Below are positions 6,947-15,900 of a DNA stretch of 27,080 nt, in pieces. Made by a program: the position numbers and the translations under genes. Under the pieces are notes generated by a model. It saw nothing but the letters and a program-made list of their open reading frames with translations. It did not search any database and was not told the origin of the DNA. The DNA is taken from contig CAYJLD010000030.1 of the NCBI GenBank assembly GCA_964371195.1, positions 1-27,080 of the forward strand. The letters run 5' to 3'. Source of the stretch: CAYJAD01 sp964371195. GTDB lineage: Bacteria; Desulfobacterota; Desulfovibrionia; Desulfovibrionales; Desulfovibrionaceae. Numbering within the stretch: the first letter of the stretch is position 1; each line of letters begins with the position of its first letter.

Positions 6947-7653
6947 TGGATGCACTCTTAACACAGCTCTCAGAGCTTTTAACTACATCCATTTGGCTTG
7001 CACCCTTCATAGCTTTTTTAGCTGGGGTCATTACATCCTTTACGCCCTGCTCTTTATCAAGCGTTCCTCTCATTGTAGGCTATGTTGGTGGAACTAGTAG
7101 CCTAGGTGGGGAGCAAAATACAAAACAAGCTTTTATGTTATCAGTTATTTTTGCCTTGGGCAGCGCTTTAACCTTTACTATTTTTGGGGTTATTGCCTCC
7201 CTTGCTGGCGAATTGATAGGAACTGCTGCTAAATGGTGGTTTATAACCTTGGGTTCCTTAATGATGCTCATGGTACTACAAATGCTTGGTATTTATCAAT
7301 TTATACCATCAGTTAATCTAATGGCAAAGAATAAGAAAAAGGGCGTTGTAGGTGCTTTTTTGGCTGGAATACTAGGTGGGCTTTTTGCTTCACCTTGCTC
7401 AACTCCGGTATTAATTGTACTTATTGCCATAGTTGCCGGTAAAGGCAGTTTAGCCTTTGGCATCATACTATTTTTACTTTATTCCTTGGGGCATGGCATC
7501 TTAGCAGTTATAGCTGGGACATCAGTGGGATTTGTACAAAAGCTATCTCAAAATGACAGCTATGCACACGTGGCTAAAGCTCTAAATATTGCTTTGTCAA
7601 TAATTTTAATGGGTATAGGCTTTTATATGTTCCATCTGGCCTTTCAAATGTAA
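6946..7653 (+). CDS. ccdA: CcdA / DsbD-type transmembrane thiol-disulfide carrier
   Basis: This 235-residue polytopic membrane protein has about six hydrophobic segments. The two hallmark cysteines sit in FTPCSLS (C35, first helix) and ASPCSTPVL (C151, fourth helix). Together they form the membrane-embedded redox pair that takes electrons from cytosolic thioredoxin and hands them to a periplasmic thioredoxin-like partner, here the product of the preceding gene, whose stop overlaps this start. The length matches the minimal CcdA class rather than full DsbD. The stop directly abuts the stop of the convergent threonine aldolase gene, with no bases between. Confidence 0.92.
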   Translation: MDALLTQLSELLTTSIWLAPFIAFLAGVITSFTPCSLSSVPLIVGYVGGTSSLGGEQNTKQAFMLSVIFALGSALTFTIFGVIASLAGELIGTAAKWWFITLGSLMMLMVLQMLGIYQFIPSVNLMAKNKKKGVVGAFLAGILGGLFASPCSTPVLIVLIAIVAGKGSLAFGIILFLLYSLGHGILAVIAGTSVGFVQKLSQNDSYAHVAKALNIALSIILMGIGFYMFHLAFQM

Positions 7654-8694
7654 TTACAGCATGGCATCTTCAAGAGCTGTAATTAAGCTATCGGCATCTT
7701 CTACTCTACTACTCCAAGATGTTACAAAACGAATAGTATGCTCTTGCTCTCCTTTGCTCCACGTTTCAAAGGCATGACTTTTCGCCAAGTTACAAGCTAC
7801 ACTAGCAGGTAATACGGGGAAAATCTGATTAGTATAGGTTGGTATGAGCAAAGGTATGCTTAGCTCTTGAAGCTTGGCATCAATATATGTTGCTATATTA
7901 TTAGCTTGTTTTGCCAAATCATAAAACAGATTATCCTTAAATAAAGCTTCAAATTGTGCCCCAATAATCCAACCCTTAGCAAGAAGCGCACCGCGTTGCT
8001 TACAAAGATAGCGAAAATCTCTTTGCAGATGCTCATGCACAAGCACTAAAGCCTCACCAAACAAAGCCCCATTCTTGGTTCCACCAATATAAAATGCATC
8101 ACATAGGCTGGCCATTTCTTCCAAGCATGGTGTATCTTCTCCACAAGTTGTGGCCACCCCAAGGCGTGCACCATCTACAAAAAGATATAAATCCAATTCT
8201 TTGCAAACATTGGATATGTCCACAAGTTCAGCCTTAGTATATACAGAACCAAGTTCAGTAGCCTGTGAAATATACACAAGTCTTGGCTGTACCATATGCT
8301 CATTATCATGTGTGGCGCACAATGCTTTAATTTGTGCAGGACTAAGCTTACCATCAGGACAATTTGCCGTGATTATTTTATGCCCTGTGGCCTCAATAGC
8401 TCCGGTTTCATGTACTTCAATATGCCCACTTTCGGCCGCAATAACAGCCTGATGTGGGCGTAAAAATGAAGCTATACTAAGTAAATTTGTTAATGTACCA
8501 CCTGCAATAAAGTGTACCTGCGCTGTAGGACAAGCGCATAGTGAAGCAATAAGCTTAGCTGCATTTTCAGATATAACATCGAGGCCATAGCCTGCATAGT
8601 AACCATCTTGTGTAGTGTTTAAGGCTTGCAATATATGGGGGTGACAAGTGCGATTATAGTCATTTTTAAAAGCTTGAATAATAGGTATGCTCAT
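7654..8694 (-). CDS. ltaE: Low-specificity L-threonine aldolase
   Basis: This is a PLP enzyme of fold type I that cleaves threonine and allo-threonine to glycine and acetaldehyde. It has 346 residues, the normal length. The PLP lysine is K207 in YIGGTKNGA and the ring-nitrogen aspartate is D174 in FVDGARLG. GGTLTN (65-70) binds the phosphate and E89-S-G-H-I matches the family. The gene begins 15 bases after the histidine-kinase stop and probably shares its transcript. Its ribosome-binding site is weak (AGAAG). Its stop abuts the ccdA stop on the other strand, leaving no room for a terminator between the two operons. Confidence 0.93.
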   Translation of the reverse strand: MSIPIIQAFKNDYNRTCHPHILQALNTTQDGYYAGYGLDVISENAAKLIASLCACPTAQVHFIAGGTLTNLLSIASFLRPHQAVIAAESGHIEVHETGAIEATGHKIITANCPDGKLSPAQIKALCATHDNEHMVQPRLVYISQATELGSVYTKAELVDISNVCKELDLYLFVDGARLGVATTCGEDTPCLEEMASLCDAFYIGGTKNGALFGEALVLVHEHLQRDFRYLCKQRGALLAKGWIIGAQFEALFKDNLFYDLAKQANNIATYIDAKLQELSIPLLIPTYTNQIFPVLPASVACNLAKSHAFETWSKGEQEHTIRFVTSWSSRVEDADSLITALEDAML

Positions 8695-8709
8695 TGTTTT
8701 CTTCTAATA

Positions 8710-11700
8710 TTATGAATATTTCTTATTTAACCAATAATCCAAACAAGTAAATAAGACTTTAGGTAAGATAGGTTTAGTAATATGGTCATTCATACCACAA
8801 TCAAGGCTTCTTTCTTTATCTCCAGCCATAGCATGAGCTGACATGGCAATGATGGGCAAGTCAGCAAATTTGGGCATTTGACGTATGAGTTTGGTAGCAG
8901 TCAATCCATCCATAACGGGCATTTGAATATCCATAATAACCAAGTCATAGGCTTTTTGCTCAAGCATTTCAATGGCCTCTTTGCCATTACAAGCAATGTC
9001 TAATGTAAACCCTTCACTTTTTAAAAGTTCCTCAGCAATCAATTGATTAATCTGATTATCTTCCACTAATAAGAGATGCCCGCTAAGCTTGGTAGCACGT
9101 GTTACAGTTGGGCTATGTTCATTACAATCAGTGTTAGCATCTGCCAAGTTAAAGACAGCATCAAAAAAGAATGTTGACCCTTTACCTACAACACTTTCAA
9201 CCCAAATATTCCCCTGCATCATACTTATAATGCGCTTGGAAATCACCAGCCCAAGGCCCGTACCACCGTATTTGCGTGTAACTGAAGTGTCAGCTTGCGT
9301 AAAGGCCGTAAACAAATTATCAATTTGCTCCTGACTTAAACCAATGCCACTATCTTTTATCTCAAAAACACAGTGCATGAGTCCATCACGCTGCTTAGTT
9401 TGCACATCAAAGCTAACTTCACCCTCATTAGTAAATTTAAGGGCATTGCCTAGCAAATTGAGTATAACTTGCTTTAAGCGCAAAGGATCACCCAAGATGG
9501 GAACAGTTGATCCAGACCCTTCCTTCATGGTAAATTTAATATTTTTTGCTGTTGCCATATGCCCTAAAAGGCTTTGTATTTCTGAGCATATATTATGCAA
9601 GGTAAAGGCAATACTCTCCATCTCAAGCTTACCAGCTTCAATTTTTGAAAAATCTAAAATATCATTTATAATTCTCAATAATTCTTTGGCTGAAAACAAG
9701 CTTTTATCCACATAATTTTTTTGAGTATCGTCAAGCTTTGTTAATTCCAAAAGTTGTAACAGACCCAAAATACCATTCATGGGAGTACGAATTTCATGGC
9801 TCATATTAGCTAAAAATTCACTCTTAGCTTTGGCACTTTGTTCAGCAATTTCTTTAGCTTCCAGCAAGGCCTGTTCATTTTCATGAATTTCTTTAAGCAT
9901 GGCCTTTTGCTTGCGCAAATCTTTCAAATAAGTGATTAAGCCTTTCTTGCCGCCATATAATGTACGAGTCACTAAGACATCAAGCGGTATTTCTTCACCT
10001 GTAAAAGCATGATGAGTAATAACTTCGCATGTTGCCTTACCATTAGCATAGCATTCTTCAATCATTTTAACCAATAAATCTTGACTTCTCATGCCGCCAG
10101 GTTGAAACTCAGGTAATGTTTTGTGGAAGTTTTGCAAATATTCTTCTTGAGTTTCAAAACCAAAAGTATGCGCACCCTCAAGGTTTGTATAGATAAGGTT
10201 TGAATTTTCATCCCAAAAATGCACGCATATAGGTAGTGAATCAAGCATTAAGGTATTGCGCAATTCAGCCTCTTTCACCAACTCTTGTGTTGCCCTAAGT
10301 TCGCGTAAATCTTTAGCATATGAAATAACAATATCTTCTCCACCAAGGTTTGCACGCACCAAGATAACTTCCATGGGGATTAGTTCACCTTCAGTATCAA
10401 GATGTAACCATTCAAATCTTTTATATCCATGCTCAAGTGTATACAAGTGATTAGATTTAATGGTATCAATCGAGTGATCACCATTGGGTTGATACTCAGG
10501 ACAAAGCGTATGCATCTTTTTGCTAAATTCACGTTTACAATCAAGCTTAAATGTGCGTAATATTTCTTGATTGCAATCTATAATATTGCCAGCTTTATCC
10601 CAAAACGTAGCGCAAAGCGGTACATTTTCGATAAGTAAAGCGTTACGTTCTTCAATGAGTGAGATTTTTTCCTCAATGGCCTTAAAAGCGCGTAAATCTC
10701 TAGCATAGGCTAAAAGCACATCCTCATCTTTATACTTAGTACGTACTAAGGTAATTTCCATGGGACATGGCTTGCCATGACGATCTATATGCATCCACTC
10801 AAAAACATAATGCCCTTGCTGAAAACCTGTACTTAGCACTCGTATAAAAGCATTATTAGACAGCTCACCATTAGGTTGAAACTCTGGAGACAAAGCATTG
10901 AAATCATTTAGATATTCTAATTTGTCATCATAGCCTAGCAACTGATAGGCTGTGGTGTTGGTATCAATTACCTCAAAATCTTTATTTATTAAGTGTGCTC
11001 CAAAAGGCATGCTATCAAGCATAGTACGCAAAGATTCTTCCACCTGCTTAACTTTTTGCTCACTAGCAATTAGGGGGCGCATATCATAACTAAAAATTGC
11101 TATTACATCTTTGTAATCATACCAAACGCGCACAAAGGTCATGCGTACTGGGATAGGGGCATTATTAATATCGCACCAGACCCATTCTCGTTCAATACAT
11201 TGCTCATTAAAAGCATTAACGATTGTACTACTTAAAATGCTAAAAGATTTTTCTCCATCTTTTTGATACTCAGGAAAACATGTTGATGATTTTTGTAAAC
11301 AATCTTGCCTAGATGAACACCCCAATAATTTTATGAAACTGTCATTGCAATCCACCATTTCGCAATCAATGCTCCAAAAACATATGGGGGTAAGTGTACG
11401 ATAAGTTAAATCAGTGAGAATGAGGGGTTTTTTTGATGGCCCCCAAAAAATATCTATTTCTTGCGATGCATTTTGTATTTGCAATATAAAGATTTTATCA
11501 TTTTCATGGGAGATATAACTAACTATAAGTTGTGTAGCAATATTAAATCTATCGCTAAAAAACCACTTAAAATGGCGCAAACCATGTTGCAGTGACATGG
11601 TACAATTGTGGTGCAATACGTCAAAAAAGTAGGCTTTATCATCAAAAATTGAGGCTGGTGAATTTTTCCAATACTCATAACATTCATGAGCATTACCTAC

Positions 11701-11841
11701 TTGAAAAAACTCGTAAAAACTTGAAGTGGCATAATAGATTTGACCATGCACTGAAACACAAGCAAGCGGCAAAGGGTTGCTAGAGTAAAGATTAGATAAA
11801 AAATTTTTATAATCTTTCAATTTAGAAGTAGTAGTAGTCAT
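8710..11841 (-). CDS. Soluble multi-PAS hybrid sensor histidine kinase
   Basis: The 1043-residue protein has no membrane segment, so it senses a cytoplasmic signal. The order is: a diverged PAS-like N-terminus (about 1-130), four PAS modules (about 130-640), a short coiled coil, HisKA with phospho-acceptor H682 in NMSHEIRTPMNG, an HATPase domain (NDILDFSKIEAGKL; GTGLGLVISKRI) and a C-terminal receiver with phospho-acceptor D971 in VIMDIQMPVMDG. Each PAS module has a PE[FY]Q motif, with its Glu at 191, 320, 449 and 578, exactly 129 residues apart. The receiver is the last domain and no response regulator or output gene is adjacent. The start at 11841 (MTTTTSK) is preferred; ATGs at 11850 and 11895 are also in frame and the ribosome-binding sites do not decide. 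Threonine aldolase follows 15 bases downstream. Confidence 0.93.
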   Translation of the reverse strand: MTTTTSKLKDYKNFLSNLYSSNPLPLACVSVHGQIYYATSSFYEFFQVGNAHECYEYWKNSPASIFDDKAYFFDVLHHNCTMSLQHGLRHFKWFFSDRFNIATQLIVSYISHENDKIFILQIQNASQEIDIFWGPSKKPLILTDLTYRTLTPICFWSIDCEMVDCNDSFIKLLGCSSRQDCLQKSSTCFPEYQKDGEKSFSILSSTIVNAFNEQCIEREWVWCDINNAPIPVRMTFVRVWYDYKDVIAIFSYDMRPLIASEQKVKQVEESLRTMLDSMPFGAHLINKDFEVIDTNTTAYQLLGYDDKLEYLNDFNALSPEFQPNGELSNNAFIRVLSTGFQQGHYVFEWMHIDRHGKPCPMEITLVRTKYKDEDVLLAYARDLRAFKAIEEKISLIEERNALLIENVPLCATFWDKAGNIIDCNQEILRTFKLDCKREFSKKMHTLCPEYQPNGDHSIDTIKSNHLYTLEHGYKRFEWLHLDTEGELIPMEVILVRANLGGEDIVISYAKDLRELRATQELVKEAELRNTLMLDSLPICVHFWDENSNLIYTNLEGAHTFGFETQEEYLQNFHKTLPEFQPGGMRSQDLLVKMIEECYANGKATCEVITHHAFTGEEIPLDVLVTRTLYGGKKGLITYLKDLRKQKAMLKEIHENEQALLEAKEIAEQSAKAKSEFLANMSHEIRTPMNGILGLLQLLELTKLDDTQKNYVDKSLFSAKELLRIINDILDFSKIEAGKLEMESIAFTLHNICSEIQSLLGHMATAKNIKFTMKEGSGSTVPILGDPLRLKQVILNLLGNALKFTNEGEVSFDVQTKQRDGLMHCVFEIKDSGIGLSQEQIDNLFTAFTQADTSVTRKYGGTGLGLVISKRIISMMQGNIWVESVVGKGSTFFFDAVFNLADANTDCNEHSPTVTRATKLSGHLLLVEDNQINQLIAEELLKSEGFTLDIACNGKEAIEMLEQKAYDLVIMDIQMPVMDGLTATKLIRQMPKFADLPIIAMSAHAMAGDKERSLDCGMNDHITKPILPKVLFTCLDYWLNKKYS

Positions 11842-11928
11842 AATATCCATGTGCCATATATCAGTAAAAGTTGCACCGGCACAATATATAATCATGTACG
11901 TAGTGTCAATTCATGTGTTGATTGGATT

Positions 11929-11957
11929 TGTATACAATATTTATTTTAAAATTGCAA
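11929..11957 (-). promoter_or_regulatory. Candidate promoter of the histidine kinase / ltaE operon
   Basis: On the minus strand TTGCAA (11957-11952) and TATACA (11934-11929) are separated by exactly 17 bases, most of them A or T. Transcription would start near 11922. That is about 80 bases before the preferred start at 11841 and still compatible with the ATG at 11895. Confidence 0.45.
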
Positions 11958-11984
11958 AGTTTACTTAGCCAAACCTTTTCCGTA

Positions 11985-12007
11985 TGAGTAAAAAATATAT
12001 TTACTCA
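11985..12007. repeat. Perfect palindrome in the kinase/tauE divergent region
   Basis: TGAGTAAA (11985-11992) and TTTACTCA (12000-12007) are perfect 8-base inverted arms around a 7-base AT spacer. The site lies just upstream of the candidate kinase promoter and upstream of a weak plus-strand promoter for tauE (TTACAA 12021-12026, TATAGA 12045-12050). This is the expected position for a shared operator. It could also fold as an RNA hairpin, but no U tract follows on either strand. Confidence 0.4.
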
Positions 12008-12103
12008 CCAACTACTAATATTACAAAATTTCAACTAATTATATTATAGAATAACTTTTCGGCTAGCTTTACATTCATACGGTTTTGTTTTACACCACGC
12101 CGC

Positions 12104-12844
12104 ATGGAACTAACTAACTACATTTTTTTACTAACATGGTTTGGGGCTGGCTTTGTTAATGGTATTAGTGGCATGGGCGGAGCTATGATTGCCGTACCCA
12201 TATTACTAACATTTATGCCCCCCACAATTTTATTTCCATCAACCTGTATTGTTACTACTATTCTAACTGCATACATAGCCTGGCTCTACCGTAAAGATAG
12301 CGTTTACCCCATTGTCAAAAGGCTATTCATAGGTGCAATACCTGGGGCTGTTGCTGGGCTTGCCCTATTGATATATATCAAAGCTCAATACATTCAATTG
12401 CTTGCTGGTTTAGTTATGCTTGCATTTGTTTATTTGCAATTTTTGCGCGACCGTCAAGCCATTGTCGAGCGGCACGAAACCCTTGGCAAAACACTATTTA
12501 TTGGCTTTGGCTCAGGTGTGCTTATAACATCTATTTCCTTTGGTGGCCCTTTACTTGGAGCATATTCCTTATACCTTGGGTGGCCAAAAACACAATCAGT
12601 TGGAATTATGAATGTTTTTGCACTTATGGCCTTTGTGGTGGCAGTCATATTCCAGGCTAGTGCTGGTCTTTATACCCCTGAGGTCTTATCTCTTGCCCTA
12701 AAAGGTGTTTTCGCTGGTATTTTGGGTGTTGCTTGTGCAACCCCATTAGTAAAAGTCATATCTCAAAAAACTTTTAAGTTTATAATCTTAACCCTTATTG
12801 GGGTGGGCGGTGTAACCTGTCTTTGGCGTGGTTTTGGCTTATAA
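12104..12844 (+). CDS. TauE/SafE-family membrane exporter
   Basis: The 246-residue protein has about eight hydrophobic segments and two copies of the family signature. The first is GFVNGISGMGGAMIAVPIL near the start; the second is GFGSGVLITSISFGGPLLG in the middle. Members move sulfite, sulfonates or other small anions. In a sulfate reducer sulfite or sulfoacetate export is attractive, but substrate is not shown by sequence. The gene stands alone, transcribed away from the kinase operon and toward the glycogen operon, with a hairpin terminator between. There is no clear ribosome-binding site before the ATG at 12104. Confidence 0.88.
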   Translation: MELTNYIFLLTWFGAGFVNGISGMGGAMIAVPILLTFMPPTILFPSTCIVTTILTAYIAWLYRKDSVYPIVKRLFIGAIPGAVAGLALLIYIKAQYIQLLAGLVMLAFVYLQFLRDRQAIVERHETLGKTLFIGFGSGVLITSISFGGPLLGAYSLYLGWPKTQSVGIMNVFALMAFVVAVIFQASAGLYTPEVLSLALKGVFAGILGVACATPLVKVISQKTFKFIILTLIGVGGVTCLWRGFGL

Positions 12845-12851
12845 TTAAAAA

Positions 12852-12897
12852 AATTACCTTGCTACGCTAACAATTCTATTAACGTAGCAAGATAATT
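12852..12897. terminator. Bidirectional intrinsic terminator between tauE and the glycogen operon
   Basis: Arms at 12852-12866 (ending CTTGCTACG) and 12883-12897 (beginning CGTAGCAAG) pair over 15 positions. The single non-Watson-Crick position is A-C on the plus strand but G-U on the minus strand. An A/T run flanks each side: the minus-strand RNA leaves the stem into seven U residues, while the plus-strand run is shorter. It therefore serves the glycogen operon best and tauE less well. Confidence 0.8.
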
Positions 12898-12934
12898 TTA
12901 TATATTTAATGTTTATAATTATTAAATAAAGCCA

Positions 12935-15900
12935 CTAACCCCAAAGTACAAAACCGCTTTCAAGCGATGACTCAATACCTTGTGTTATGGGTATAACTCT
13001 TATACCATAAGCATAGCGCCCATTATTTTCCGTAACAAAACTACCTTCATATAATAGTTCGCCATTTTCCTCTTTAAGCTCAAGGTCCAATACATATGGT
13101 TTTTCAATATAATCACCATTATCGTTTACTAAACCAATAACAAATTGTGTTAATATTTCAGCCGTCTGCATTTGCCCAGGATTGATACTGACCTTGATAT
13201 TAAGAGGAACCCCACAAGCTATGCTTTCATTTTCAATGCCATTAATGACAATTTCCTTAATGGAAAGTGAGGCAAAGCGTACAGGTAAATTTTGCTTCCA
13301 CTGAGCTAAATGCCTTGCCAGTTCGCGATTATTCTTATGTGTTTCAGTATTACGTAAAGCAGCTGGTGCATAGAAACCTTCTATATAATCATCTAGCATA
13401 CGATTTGAACTATACATGGACGTTAGGGTACGCATGGAGTTTTTAGATAGCTCTACCCAGCGTTTGGGTAAATTACCTTGTCCGGCTTCAAAGTAAAGAG
13501 GAACAACTGACTTTTCCAACAGTTTATATAAATCCTCAGCATCTGCATAATCATTTTGGTCTTGTGCGGGCAAGCTTTTTTCCACCACTGGTCCAATGGT
13601 CCAGCCATTTTCTCTATTATAGCCTTCGCACCACCAGCCATCAGATACACTAAGGTTAATACCACCGTTTACTGGTACTTTTTGACCACTTGTACCAGAA
13701 GCTTCATGTGGCCTACGCGGAGTATTTAGCCACACATCGCAACCTTGAGCCATAAGGCGTGACACACCAAGGCTATAATCCTCAATAAAGAATATGCGCC
13801 CAAGGAAGCGATCTTCTTTAGCATATTGAATTACTTGTTGTATAAGTTCAATACCAGCTTGATCAGCAGGGTGAGCTTTACCGGCAAACACAATAATAAC
13901 ACGCTTATCCTGTTGATGTAATAACCTTTCTAGTCTATCAGGGTCAGCAAAAAGTAAGGTTGCTCTCTTATATGGTGCAAAGCGACGTGCAAAACCAATA
14001 ATAAGACTATCTGGTCGAATATTCTCTCTTAAAGTTTGTTCCTTATGGCTGTCTATACCATACTTACGCATAAAACCAGGAATGGAGACGCGTAATGCAT
14101 CAAGTAAGGGCTCTTTTTGTTGCAGCTTGGCAGTCCAATACTCTTCAGCAGGTATCTTAGCAATATCATTCCAAATGGGGTCATTGGGTTTAGCCTTAAC
14201 CCAATCTTCCCCTAAATATTGATCTAATATAAGTTTTATGGGATTACCCACATAAGACAAAGTATGCACTCCATTGGTAACATGCTGTATTGGTATTTCG
14301 GGTATTGGGACCCCCTTCCATAAATCACGCCACATATGTTGCGACACAACACCATGGATTAAACTTACACCATTGGCGCGGCTAGCTGTTTTTAAGGCAA
14401 GTACAGTCATTTCAAAGCTTCCACCACGTTCAGGTCCTTCTATGCGACCAAGGCGTAAAAACTCAGGCCACGTAAGACCAAGACTTTCGGCATAGCCTGT
14501 AAAATAGCGTTCCATAAGATCAAGGCTAAAGCGCTCATTACCAGCATCAACAGGGGTATGTGTTGTAAATACTGTATTGCTACGTACGCGTTCAAAAGCT
14601 TCTTGAAAAGTTAATTGCTGCTCATGCATATAGGCGCGAATGCGCTCGATGACCATAAAAGCAGAATGCCCTTCGTTCATATGATAAACACTAGGGGTGA
14701 TATTTAGCTTACGCAACATACGTATACCACCCATACCAAGAAGAATTTCTTGCTGAATACGCAAATTACGATCAGCCTCATACAATCTTGCAGTAATTCT
14801 ACGGTCTTCTTCTGTATTAGCGGCCACATCAGTGTCCATTAAATAAAGACAAATACGCCCTACTCTTACTCTCCAAATTTGAGCATAAAGAGTGCGCCCT
14901 GGCATATCAACATCCACTAATATGGGTTTACCATTACTTTTATCAGTAACACACTCTACAGGAAGATTTGCAAAATTATTAATGGGATATAGCGGAATTT
15001 GTCTACCATGATCGTCAATACTTTGCTTAAAGTAGCCATTCCTATATAATAAACCTACAGCAACCAAGGGCAAGTGTAAATCACTGGCTGACTTTAAGTG
15101 ATCACCAGATAAAACACCAAGGCCTCCGGAATAAATAGGTAATGACTCATGCAAACCATATTCTGTTGAAAAATAAGCCACAGGTTTATCTACACGCAGG
15201 CAGGTATTTACATCGGCGCAAGTCTCAGCCATGTAATCATCAAAAGATTGCATGACTTCTTTATAAGAATTCATAAATTCAGTATTTTTTACTAGGTCAT
15301 GCATGCGAGAAGGGCTAACTTCTTCTAGTATGCGTAAAGGGCTATGGTTGGTGCTGTTCCAAAGAGAATGGCTAATAGTAGCAAAAAGACGCCTAGCCAT
15401 GTGGTTTGTAGACCACCACAAATTGCGTGCAAGCTCATGTAAGCGTGACAATTCTTGTGGTAGAGCCGATATGGCCGTCACTGGGCGTAAATGTGGTATG
15501 GTTGATGATGTTGGTGTTAGTACATGAATTAATCTTTCTTGGCGTTGTAAATGTTCGCGATGGGTATCACGCTTAGCTGCCTGTTCCAAAGCAGTGCCAT
15601 AGGCATCAATATAATTAGCAAAAAACTTTTCCCAAGAAGACATCTGGGCTAATTTGCGAACAGCTTTACGTCTATTTTCAAGTTCTTGCTCAGAACAAAA
15701 AGCGTAGTCATGCAATGATTTGTGTAAGGAGTTGATGCAATCTTCCAAAACATTATGATGCCTTGCAACAACACATACTCCAGTACTTTCTACTTCACTT
15801 TCTTTGCTTTGGGCCCATATACCAAAACCGGCTAAATCACTAGTGACAGTAGGCACAGCGTAGGCTGCACTTTCATGAGGTGTATAACCCCATGGCTCAT

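Noticed and set aside
8150..8452. 100-residue plus-strand frame inside ltaE
   Set aside because: It is a shadow of the well-supported threonine aldolase gene, with no family motifs.
9344..9715. 123-residue plus-strand frame inside the histidine kinase gene
   Set aside because: It lies opposite the conserved HATPase region and has no recognisable domain or ribosome-binding site.
11984..12049. Short ORF of about 21 codons beginning MSKKYIY in the kinase/tauE gap
   Set aside because: It has no ribosome-binding site and its sequence is explained by the palindrome and AT-rich promoter region.
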